Assembly (NCBI GenBank): GCA_947628595.1
Contig: CANRAN010000034.1
Location: 1-10,453 of the forward strand
Reading direction: 5' to 3'
Length of the DNA: 10,453 nt
Source of the DNA: an uncultured Clostridia bacterium
GTDB lineage: Bacteria > Bacillota > Clostridia > Oscillospirales > Acutalibacteraceae
Shown piece after piece: positions 1 through 7,637 of this stretch (the first letter of the stretch is position 1; each line of letters starts with the position of its first letter). The notes under the pieces were generated by a model that saw only the letters and a program-made list of their open reading frames with translations, did not search any database and had not been told where the DNA came from. The position numbers and the translations under genes were made by a program.

Positions 1-1259
1 TTATTTCCCTTTGCCCATTGCTCATACCAATCGTCATCATCCTCATTCTGATCGGTAGGTTCGGTACTCCAATTATACTTTTGCTCCGATTTCTTCCTTC
101 TTTCCTCTGCACGCCTCTTCTGTTCTTCCTTCATACGCTTAGCTTCTGCTTCTGCTTCAGCACGGGCAGCTTCCTTTTCTGCCTCGCTTTCCTCATCCTT
201 TTCAAGCTCAGCCTGTCTTTCTGCCTCAGCCTCTGCATCTATCTGTGCCCATATATCAGCCGCCGATGACTCAAACACATCTTCCTCAGTGCTTTCCTGG
301 GCTGCCTCTTCCGCAGCCTTTTCAGCCTCATTAACAGCTTCCTTAATTTCATCATCACTGAACAATGCCCTCGCAAACTCCTTCGGGTCAAACGGCTGCA
401 AATCATCGATCTGCTCGCCTACTCCGATATATTTTACAGGAACATCAAGCTCCTCCCTTATTGCAAGAACAACGCCACCCTTTGCTGTTCCGTCCAGCTT
501 TGTCAGAACTATACCCGTAATTCCTGCGGCATTTTTAAATTCCTTTGTCTGATTAACAGCATTTTGTCCTGTTGTGGCATCAAGTACAAGCAATACCTCC
601 TTAGCTGAATCGGGTAACTCCCTGTCTATAATCCTGTTGATTTTCGCAAGCTCATCCATGAGATTTTTCTTATTATGAAGTCTGCCCGCTGTATCAGCTA
701 TAATTATATCACTCCCCCTTGCCTTTGCCGAGGATATTGCGTCGAAAACAACAGCAGCCGGATCCGATCCCTCATTCTGCTTTATAATATCCGCTCCGCT
801 TCTTTCAGCCCATATTATAAGCTGGTCTATTGCAGCAGCACGGAATGTATCGGCAGCGGCAAGCGTAACCCTCTTCCCATCGCGAACAAATCTTGCGGCA
901 AGCTTGCCTATTGTTGTTGTCTTTCCCACACCGTTTACACCTATTACAAGTATTATTGACGGCTTTGTACTTATATCAATCGTATTTCCGCCCTCAAGCA
1001 TTCCCGTTATTACATCCTCAAGAAGTCTGCGTATTTCTGTCGGATCGGTTATTCCCTCATTCTTTACACGCTTTTTCAGCTCCTCACAAATTTTTTCTGC
1101 GGTGTACATACCGACATCACCCATTACAAGAAGCTCCTCAAGCTCCTCAAAAAGTTCATCATCAATTTTCGTAAAGGATTTCAATAGCTTATCAATCCTG
1201 CCAAAGAGTGCGTCACGGGTTTTCTTGAGTCCGTTTTTAATCTTATCAAACAATCCCAT
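1..1259 (-). CDS. ftsY: Signal recognition particle receptor FtsY, 3'-truncated by the window edge, with a long charged C-terminal tail
   Basis: FtsY is the SRP receptor GTPase. It docks ribosome-SRP (Ffh) complexes at the membrane and hands nascent membrane proteins to SecYEG. The reading frame is open from ATG at 1259-1257 to the left edge (419 full codons). The start follows GGAGGA (1272-1267) by 7 nt. Residues 1-22 (MGLFDKIKNGLKKTRDALFG...) resemble the amphipathic membrane-targeting helix of Gram-positive FtsY. The G domain is complete: P-loop GVNGVGKT 107-114, DTFRAAA 137-143, DTAGRL 189-194, TKLD 253-256 and GVGE 279-282. The NG domain ends near F300, where most Gram-positive FtsY proteins stop. 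Here at least 119 more residues follow: Ala/Glu-rich, then Lys/Arg-rich (KRMKEEQKRRAEERRKK), then a DDDDWYEQW patch. No stop is reached. It is the last gene of the visible cluster, 53 nt after smc. Confidence 0.96.
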   Translation of the reverse strand, partial: MGLFDKIKNGLKKTRDALFGRIDKLLKSFTKIDDELFEELEELLVMGDVGMYTAEKICEELKKRVKNEGITDPTEIRRLLEDVITGMLEGGNTIDISTKPSIILVIGVNGVGKTTTIGKLAARFVRDGKRVTLAAADTFRAAAIDQLIIWAERSGADIIKQNEGSDPAAVVFDAISSAKARGSDIIIADTAGRLHNKKNLMDELAKINRIIDRELPDSAKEVLLVLDATTGQNAVNQTKEFKNAAGITGIVLTKLDGTAKGGVVLAIREELDVPVKYIGVGEQIDDLQPFDPKEFARALFSDDEIKEAVNEAEKAAEEAAQESTEEDVFESSAADIWAQIDAEAEAERQAELEKDEESEAEKEAARAEAEAEAKRMKEEQKRRAEERRKKSEQKYNWSTEPTDQNEDDDDWYEQWAKGN

Positions 1260-1312
1260 AATAAATTCCTCCAATCCTATCCCTCTGCGTACAAAGGAAA
1301 ATATGCGATATT

Positions 1313-4300
1313 CTATGCTTTCATTCCAAGCTTTTGCTCTATCTCGCTTGCCTTTAGCTCCAATAGCTTCGATATGCCCTGATCCTGCATTGTGACACCA
1401 TAAAGAACATCAGCTTCTTCCATTGTTCCCCGTCTGTGTGTAATGCAGATAAACTGAGTTTTATCATTCATCCTGCGGAGATATTCTGCAAAACGATATA
1501 CATTTACATCATCAAGCGCCGCCTCTATTTCGTCCATTACACAGAACGGTGAAGGTCTTACCTTCATTATTGCAAAATAAAGCGCTATTGCGACAAGTGC
1601 TTTCTCCCCTCCCGAAAGTAATTCTATATGCGATACTATTTTTCCCGGCGGCTCAACGGATATTTCTATTCCTGTTGTGAGAACATTTTCGGGATCGGAA
1701 AGCGAAAGCGATGCCTTTCCTCCGCCGAAAAGCTCAACAAAAGTTTCAGAAAAATTCCTATTTATCTGATTAAATCGGTCTATAAATATTTCTCTCATCT
1801 GCTTTGTCAGGTCATTTATAAGGTGGAGCAGCTCATTCCTTGATTTTTCCACATCGCCCGTCTGAACGCTTAAAAATTCATAACGCTCGCTCACTTCCTT
1901 ATATTCTTCTATTGCAGAAACATTAACAGTACCGAGTGCCTTAATCTTTTGTTTAAGCTCGTTAAGTCTTCGCTGGGCCTTTGTCGGGTCATCTATATTC
2001 GCAGCATTTTCCTCTGCCTCACGCTTTGTAAGATTATATTCCTCCCAAAGCTTATTTACCGTATCATCATATTGCTTTTGCAGATTTACCCGTCTTTCCT
2101 CAAGTCTCGCAATTTCACCGCTCACTGTTTCTCTTTCGGTTTGCTTTTCACGTTCCTTTTGTCTGAGCTGTGCGGATTTCTGTTCAAGCATTAGCTTTTC
2201 GGCTGTAAAAGACTCAATTTCGCTTTTCTTATCTGAAGCAATTTTTTTAAGCTCATCGGCTTCCCTTTCAAGAGTGTCAATTCTTCCACGCAGTTCCTCA
2301 TTATTTTTATTGAGTGCCTCAATTTCAGCCTCGTCGGAAATTATCCTTTGCTCGGCTGAATCTTTTCTCAAAAGTGCATTTTCTATTTCTGATTTTGCAG
2401 CCGCTATATCCTTTTCGGTTGTAAGTATTCCAAGCTTGATTTGCTGCAGCTTTTCGCTCAGTTCCTCTCTCTTTCTCACAATCTCATCCTTAGAGCCTGT
2501 AAGTGAGCTTGCCCTCTGCTCATTTTCGGAAATTTCCTTTTGATAATTGTCGAGTTCATTTCTTGCCCTTTTCATTGCAACCGTAAGCTCGTCCATTTTC
2601 AAAGCAGAGGCTTCTTTTTCCTTGTTAGCCTCATCAAGGGCTGTTTTTGTAGAGTCAAGCTCAGTTTGCCTGCTGCGTATCTCAGCCTCAAGCTTTACTT
2701 TATCCCCCTGACAAACGGAAAACTGTTCAGAAAGCGCACTTATCTCATTTTCAAGTTTTAGAATAGCTTCATCCTCACTTTTAAGCTGTGCAGAAAGCTC
2801 ATCAGCCTGTTTGAGTGTCTGTGCGGACTGTTTTTTTAGCTTTTCTATTTCTCCCGTTCTTCCGAGAAGTCCCGCATTCTTCAAAAGAGAACCACCCGTA
2901 AGCGAACCTCCCGCATTTACAACCTGACCGTCAAGCGTAACGATACGGAAACGATATCCGTATTTTTTTGCAATTTCCACTGCTCTGTCAAGGTTATCCG
3001 CAACAACGGTTCTTCCAAGTAGACTGAGCAAGATACCCTTATAGCAATCCTCACAGTTACATAGCTCGGCAGCAATACCGACAAAACCTTCACACGTTTC
3101 AAGTCCGGTTTCGTTCAGTTCTCTGCCCTTTATTGAGGACATCGGCAAAAATGTGGCACGTCCTCCGTCATGCTGTTTGAGATATGCTATGGCCCTTTTT
3201 GCATCATTGTCATTTTCTGTAACAATATTCTGCATTGCCGCACCGAGTGCAATTTCTATTGCAGTATTATATTCAGATCGAGTCTTTATAACCCTTGATA
3301 CAGGACCGCGTATTCCGTTGAGCGTTCCTTTTTTGGATTCACGCATGATCATCTTGACGCTGTGTGCAAATCCCTCAAGATTTCTTTCCAGATCCTCAAG
3401 CATTCTTGCCTTTCCCAAAATCTGCTGTGCAGACAGATACATCTTATCCGTTTTTTCCTTCAGACCGGCATATTCCGCACGCTTTACATTTATCTGCTGC
3501 TGTACAGCCTCCCTGTCCTTTGTAATGCTTGCGGCATTGCTTTCGCAATCCGATTTCATTTTCTCATAATCGGAAATTATATTTTGAAGTGTCGTTATTT
3601 GTGAATTTTTTGCCTTTATCGTATTTTCTAATGCCTCCATACGACCGGTAAGTTCATTTATTGATGATGAGGATGTCATATACTCTATTTTTGCATCAGA
3701 CGCCTTGCCTGCAAGCTCTGCAAGTGCCGAATTTATACGGGCAATTTTATCTGCTGATGCACTCTCACCGGTTCTTAACTGCAAAAGCTCATCTGTATAT
3801 TTCCTCTCCTCATTCCTCTGTCCGGATAATATGTCCCCAAGTTCCTCTGTTTTCCTATTTCTTTCATCAATTTCAGTTTTAAGCTCTTCACCTGACTTTG
3901 AAAGCTCTTCTATATCATTCCGTATCCTTTCCGCTGTTTCCTCATTATGTCTGATATCGTTTTTCAGAACATTAGCCTCCGAACGCTTTTCCGAGGATTG
4001 CTCCTCCCTTTCCGATACAGACTGCCTCAGTTGCTCTATTTTGGCTGTAAGGCTGTTCTGACTGTTATAGCTTTCCTCAATTTCCTTTGCTATTGCCTCT
4101 ATTGCACTCTCGGCATCATTATACTGAGAATTTGCAACAGTCAGCTTATCCTCCTGCTCTCTCACCGCTGCTGCGGATTTATCAAGCGTGCGAAGCCAAA
4201 GAGCTATTTCAAGTCCGCGCTTTTCCTCATCATACGTAATGAATGCTTTTGCCTTTTCGGATTGAATCCTAAGCGGCTCAACTCTGCCTTCAAGCTCCGA

Positions 4301-4885
4301 AAGAATATCCCTCAGACGGACAAGGTTTTCCTCCGTCTTGGAAAGTCTTCTTTCCGCCTCGGACTTTTTATAACGGAATTTTGAGATACCTGCCGCTTCC
4401 TCAAATATTTCTCTCCTGTCCTCACCCTTTGTAGCAACGACAGAATCAATCTTTCCCTGTCCTATCATTGAATATCCGTCACGACCGAGTCCGGTATCCA
4501 TAAATAATTCATGTATATCCTGAAGCCTTACCGCTGTATTATTTATAAGATATTCACTGTTTCCCGAACGGTAATATCTCCTTGTTACGGCTACCTCATC
4601 ACCGTCATATTGCAGCTGCCTGTCCTTATTTTCAAAGGAAAGAGTTACCTGTGCATAGCCTGTCTTTTTTCTTTGCTTTGTTCCGTTGAAAATAACGTCC
4701 TCCATTTTTGAACAGCGGAGTGTCTTTGCCGACTGCTCACCGAGTACCCAACGTATAGCATCACTTATATTACTCTTTCCGCTTCCGTTCGGACCTACTA
4801 CTGCCGTGATTCCCTCGGTAAAATTAAGCTTTGTCTTATCCGGAAAGGTTTTAAAACCCTGTATTTCCAATGCCTTTAATCGCAC
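1313..4885 (-). CDS. smc: Chromosome segregation protein SMC
   Basis: SMC is the ATPase of the bacterial condensin; with ScpA and ScpB it loads at parS/ParB sites and aligns the chromosome arms. At 1190 residues it is full length. Visible parts: N-terminal head with Walker A GPNGSGKSN (31-39) and Q-loop around Q143; a long heptad-rich coiled coil from about 165 to 510; a hinge at about 520-675 (GIRGPVS, GRATFLP, GGSLTGGS); a returning coiled coil to about 1020; and a C-terminal head with signature motif LLSGGEK (1089-1095), Walker B ending MDE (E1119 catalytic) and ITHRRGTMEEAD. The start is GTG (4885-4883), preceded by AAGGTG 5 nt upstream. That site overlaps the stop of the radical SAM gene, only 4 nt away, so translational coupling is likely. 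One oddity: the hinge carries four cysteines close together (C598, C609, C611, C614). The stop is TAG. Confidence 0.98.
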   Translation of the reverse strand: MRLKALEIQGFKTFPDKTKLNFTEGITAVVGPNGSGKSNISDAIRWVLGEQSAKTLRCSKMEDVIFNGTKQRKKTGYAQVTLSFENKDRQLQYDGDEVAVTRRYYRSGNSEYLINNTAVRLQDIHELFMDTGLGRDGYSMIGQGKIDSVVATKGEDRREIFEEAAGISKFRYKKSEAERRLSKTEENLVRLRDILSELEGRVEPLRIQSEKAKAFITYDEEKRGLEIALWLRTLDKSAAAVREQEDKLTVANSQYNDAESAIEAIAKEIEESYNSQNSLTAKIEQLRQSVSEREEQSSEKRSEANVLKNDIRHNEETAERIRNDIEELSKSGEELKTEIDERNRKTEELGDILSGQRNEERKYTDELLQLRTGESASADKIARINSALAELAGKASDAKIEYMTSSSSINELTGRMEALENTIKAKNSQITTLQNIISDYEKMKSDCESNAASITKDREAVQQQINVKRAEYAGLKEKTDKMYLSAQQILGKARMLEDLERNLEGFAHSVKMIMRESKKGTLNGIRGPVSRVIKTRSEYNTAIEIALGAAMQNIVTENDNDAKRAIAYLKQHDGGRATFLPMSSIKGRELNETGLETCEGFVGIAAELCNCEDCYKGILLSLLGRTVVADNLDRAVEIAKKYGYRFRIVTLDGQVVNAGGSLTGGSLLKNAGLLGRTGEIEKLKKQSAQTLKQADELSAQLKSEDEAILKLENEISALSEQFSVCQGDKVKLEAEIRSRQTELDSTKTALDEANKEKEASALKMDELTVAMKRARNELDNYQKEISENEQRASSLTGSKDEIVRKREELSEKLQQIKLGILTTEKDIAAAKSEIENALLRKDSAEQRIISDEAEIEALNKNNEELRGRIDTLEREADELKKIASDKKSEIESFTAEKLMLEQKSAQLRQKEREKQTERETVSGEIARLEERRVNLQKQYDDTVNKLWEEYNLTKREAEENAANIDDPTKAQRRLNELKQKIKALGTVNVSAIEEYKEVSERYEFLSVQTGDVEKSRNELLHLINDLTKQMREIFIDRFNQINRNFSETFVELFGGGKASLSLSDPENVLTTGIEISVEPPGKIVSHIELLSGGEKALVAIALYFAIMKVRPSPFCVMDEIEAALDDVNVYRFAEYLRRMNDKTQFICITHRRGTMEEADVLYGVTMQDQGISKLLELKASEIEQKLGMKA

Positions 4886-4889
4886 TTTC

Positions 4890-5897
4890 TCACCTTATAT
4901 CCTTAATTTTTATTTCATACCTGCCGAGCCTGCCGTCCTGTTTGACCATTGCGTTAATGCCTATATCGGCAAGCATTTTGATATTACTCCTCTTATTTCC
5001 TGTAAATTTTGATACGGAACCGGGATTGACAAAAAAATCTACTGTGCCGCCCGTAATTCCGCTTTTATTAAGAAGCATTATTGCCTCATTATACATTATC
5101 CTGCTTTCGCACAGCTCACGAAAAGAAGGGTGAAATACTCCCCCTGCCATTCCCTCACGAAGGCTCGGACTGTCATGTAAACCGAGACGGATAACCGGAA
5201 TATTCCTTTCCTCAAAATAAATCAGCAGCTCCGCACAGAGTGAAACAGCAGCGTCAAGCTCCTGCGGATTATATGCTCCGCTCATATATAGATCATAAAG
5301 CTCCGTATTTTTCATAACAACAGTGGGATAAATACGCACGGTTGCCGGTTTCAGTTCCGCAAGCCTTTCGGCTGTTGCAATGTCAGTATCTCTGTCGCTG
5401 CCGTAAAGCCCTGTCATCATCTGCAAGCCAAGCTCAAAATTATATTCATGTATAAGACCGCACGCACGTATAACATCCTCCGAGGTATGCCCACGCTTAT
5501 TCAGCATAAGCACCCTATCGTCCATGCTTTGTGCACCGAGTTCTATTGACGTAACGCCATGCTCCTTGAGAATATCAAGAATTTCCCTGTTAATCGCATC
5601 CGGGCGTGTCGAAAGTCTTATCCCGTAAAACTCGCCGTTTTTTACAAACGGTGAAGCCGCACCGAGAAGTTCAAGCATATAATCCCTGTCTATTGCAGTA
5701 AAGCTTCCGCCGAAAAAAGCTATTTCAGCTTTACGTGTTTTCTCTCCAAGGCTCTTCCGTGCGATTTCAATAGCTTCAAGCACATCACTTCCATGCGGCT
5801 GACAGCTTTGCCCTGTTATCCTTTTCTGATTGCAAAAAGTACATTGATGCTGACAACCGTTATGTGGAACAAATATTGCAACATTTGAATGTTTCAG
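4890..5897 (-). CDS. Elp3-like radical SAM protein of unknown function, apparent CTG start
   Basis: This is a radical SAM enzyme of 335 residues: an Elp3-type radical SAM domain with its C-terminal extension but no acetyltransferase domain. Such proteins commonly sit beside smc and rnc in clostridia. Their reaction is not established; tRNA modification is only a guess from Elp3. With the start at CTG (5897-5895) the protein begins MKHSNVAIFVPHNGC and carries the Fe-S cluster motif C15-x3-C19-x2-C22. Then come FFGGSFT (61-67), a SAM-binding glycine-rich segment, and STRPD and ELGAQS segments typical of the fold. There is no in-frame ATG, GTG or TTG before GTG 5783, and that start would delete the cluster motif. 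An in-frame TGA at 5906-5904 rules out a longer form. GAGGTG (5910-5905) lies 7 nt before the CTG and overlaps the rnc stop. The stop TGA is 4 nt before smc. Confidence 0.9.
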   Translation of the reverse strand: MKHSNVAIFVPHNGCQHQCTFCNQKRITGQSCQPHGSDVLEAIEIARKSLGEKTRKAEIAFFGGSFTAIDRDYMLELLGAASPFVKNGEFYGIRLSTRPDAINREILDILKEHGVTSIELGAQSMDDRVLMLNKRGHTSEDVIRACGLIHEYNFELGLQMMTGLYGSDRDTDIATAERLAELKPATVRIYPTVVMKNTELYDLYMSGAYNPQELDAAVSLCAELLIYFEERNIPVIRLGLHDSPSLREGMAGGVFHPSFRELCESRIMYNEAIMLLNKSGITGGTVDFFVNPGSVSKFTGNKRSNIKMLADIGINAMVKQDGRLGRYEIKIKDIR

Positions 5898-5904
5898 AGT
5901 CCTT

Positions 5905-5910
5905 CACCTC
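5905..5910 (-). promoter_or_regulatory. Ribosome binding site that decides the CTG start of the radical SAM gene
   Basis: GAGGTG, read on the minus strand at 5910-5905, overlaps the last bases of the rnc stop codon. It lies 7 nt upstream of CTG at 5897, normal spacing for a Shine-Dalgarno. A GTG within it (5907-5905) opens a different frame that ends after 15 codons at TAA, so it is not the start of the radical SAM protein. A second purine stretch, AAGGA (5904-5900), is only 2 nt from the CTG, too close to be the main site. Confidence 0.6.
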
Positions 5911-6583
5911 AATATCCCATAAGCTTAAGAGCTTCTCTTGCGGCCTGCTGCTCTGCTTCCTTCTTACTTCTTCCGCCGCCTCTGCCTATTACATTATTAT
6001 TAAGGTGTACCTCGACCGAAAAATGCTTATCATGGTCGGGACCCTCCTCTCCCACAAGTACATATTCAAGATGCTCCTCGGGATTTTTCTGAATTATCTC
6101 TTGTAGGGTAGTCTTATAATCCTTGAATGCCTTAGGCTTCTGATTTTTTATTTCAGGCTCAACGAAACGCAGAATGAATTTTCTCGCTTCTTCCATTCCT
6201 CCGTCAAGATAAATAGACGCAATTATCGCCTCAAAGGCATCTGCAAGAATGGATGGTCTTTCGTGACCCTTAAGATTTCTTTCACCCTTTGAAAGTCTTA
6301 GATAATCTCCGACTTTAAGTTCCGCCGAAAAGCGGCACAGACTTTTTTCGCATACAAGTGCCGCACGAAGCTTACTCAGTTCCCCCTCCGGGAGTTTCGG
6401 ACAATTTCTGTAAATATAGTCCGATACAACTATACTCAGAACCGAATCCCCCAGAAATTCAAGACGTTCATTACTCTTTGCACCGTTCCTTGCCTCATTT
6501 GCATATGAGGAATGTGTAAGTGCATTTTCAAGATATGATATATTTTTATAAGTGTAGCCTATTGACTTTTCAAGCTCTTTCAT
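5909..6583 (-). CDS. rnc: Ribonuclease III
   Basis: RNase III cuts double-stranded RNA with Mg2+, releasing pre-16S and pre-23S rRNA and processing some mRNAs and antisense duplexes. The 224-residue product is a normal length. The N-terminal endonuclease domain carries the family signature NERLEFLGDSVLS, with metal-binding E42 and D46, and the second acidic pair D115 and E118 in the segment after KGHERPS. A double-stranded RNA-binding domain occupies about 154-222 (DYKTTLQEI near its start, KKEAEQQAAREAL near its end). ATG 6583-6581 is preceded by AGAGGAG, which lies at the end of plsX; the plsX stop is only 3 nt before this ATG. Translation is probably coupled to plsX. In many Bacillota acpP lies between plsX and rnc, but there is no room for it here. 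Confidence 0.98.
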   Translation of the reverse strand: MKELEKSIGYTYKNISYLENALTHSSYANEARNGAKSNERLEFLGDSVLSIVVSDYIYRNCPKLPEGELSKLRAALVCEKSLCRFSAELKVGDYLRLSKGERNLKGHERPSILADAFEAIIASIYLDGGMEEARKFILRFVEPEIKNQKPKAFKDYKTTLQEIIQKNPEEHLEYVLVGEEGPDHDKHFSVEVHLNNNVIGRGGGRSKKEAEQQAAREALKLMGY

Positions 6584-6586
6584 TTC

Positions 6587-7594
6587 TTACTCCTCTTTTA
6601 TTTTAATTTCAGCAATCTTCTTTTCCATTATTTCTATTGCACCCGAAGCCGCAAAATCCGCTGCTGCTCTTATAACGGCTGAAACCGCAACGGCATTGGC
6701 ACTTCCGTGTGTTTTCAGTACGGGCTTTTTAACACCCATAACAACCGCTCCGCCGTATCTGTTATAATCAAAATATTTCTTCAGCTCGTTCATTTCTTTT
6801 TTAACAAGCAATGCTGCAAGCTTTGTACGTAAATTCTTATAGAAAACTCCCTTGATTTTTCCGAAAAGCTCCTTTGCGGCACCCTCGTACATTTTAGCTA
6901 TTACATTTCCGGTGAATCCGTCCGCAACAACAACATCTGCAATGCCTGCGGGTATATCCCTTGCTTCTATATTTCCTATAAAATTAATATCGGTTTCCTT
7001 TAGCAGCTTGAATGCCTCATGCCTGAGAGCATCCCCCTTATGATCCTCTGTACCTACATTTGCAAGTCCTACTCTCGGATTTTTTACCCCAAGAATACTT
7101 TCCATATACACCGAACCCATTATTCCGTACTTTCTCAGTGTTTCTGCCATAACACTGACATAGGCTCCACCGTCTATTAGTATAAATGGTCCCTTCGATG
7201 TGGGCATTATCGGTGCAAACGCTATACGCTCAATACCGTTAATTTCCTTGACATACCTGTGTGAGCCTAAAACCAACGCACCGCTGTTTCCTGCACTTAC
7301 AAATGCATCTGCCCCTCCGTCTGCCACAAGCCGCAGTCCCTCCGCCATGGAGCTGTTCTTTTTTCCCTTGAAAACCTCCCTCGGATCGTCCTCCATTGTT
7401 ATGGCACATTCCGCATCGAACATTTCAAAGGATGAAATGTCAAGTCCGTTTTCATTTGCACATTTTTCTACTTCGATTTTATTTCCTACCATGGCAATCG
7501 TTATACCGGGATTTTCCTTTAACGAAAGAATACATCCCTTAATTACCTCCAGTGGTGCATTATCCCCGCCGAATGCATCAACCAATATTTTCAT
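6587..7594 (-). CDS. plsX: Phosphate acyltransferase PlsX
   Basis: PlsX turns acyl-ACP and phosphate into acyl-phosphate, the acyl donor used by PlsY for glycerol-3-phosphate acylation at the start of phospholipid synthesis. It is a peripheral membrane protein. The 335-residue length is normal. Family landmarks are the N-terminal MKILVDAFGGDNAP, AGNSGAL (101-107), KNPRVGLANVGTED (171-184), GNIEARDI (207-214) and VVADGFTGN (222-230). Two landmarks depart from the usual form: DAFGGD in place of DAMGGD, and DGGAYVS (141-147) where most homologues have a DVGANVD-type motif. The surrounding sequence is otherwise intact, so it is probably functional. ATG 7594-7592 follows GAGAGG by about 9 nt and lies 43 nt after the trmFO stop. 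It probably shares the trmFO transcript. Confidence 0.96.
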   Translation of the reverse strand: MKILVDAFGGDNAPLEVIKGCILSLKENPGITIAMVGNKIEVEKCANENGLDISSFEMFDAECAITMEDDPREVFKGKKNSSMAEGLRLVADGGADAFVSAGNSGALVLGSHRYVKEINGIERIAFAPIMPTSKGPFILIDGGAYVSVMAETLRKYGIMGSVYMESILGVKNPRVGLANVGTEDHKGDALRHEAFKLLKETDINFIGNIEARDIPAGIADVVVADGFTGNVIAKMYEGAAKELFGKIKGVFYKNLRTKLAALLVKKEMNELKKYFDYNRYGGAVVMGVKKPVLKTHGSANAVAVSAVIRAAADFAASGAIEIMEKKIAEIKIKEE

Positions 7595-7637
7595 ATAATC
7601 AACCTCTCAATAACAAAGCTCTTATAACCATATGTAA

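Noticed and set aside
18..269. Plus-strand frame coding a very hydrophobic, membrane-like peptide
   Set aside because: It is the antisense of the FtsY charged tail; Glu and Lys codons read backwards give Leu and Phe. It has no ribosome binding site and no family features.
904..1395. Long plus-strand open frames opposite ftsY, smc, plsX and trmFO (also 3153-3569, 7200-7598 and 8422-8847)
   Set aside because: All are Ser/Leu/Phe-rich shadows of well-identified minus-strand genes, without plausible start sites or recognisable domains.
4890..5783. Radical SAM protein starting at GTG 5783 (297 residues)
   Set aside because: This start lacks the CxxxCxxC motif, which lies in frame directly upstream at 5855-5832. 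A radical SAM enzyme cannot function without it, so the CTG start at 5897 is preferred.
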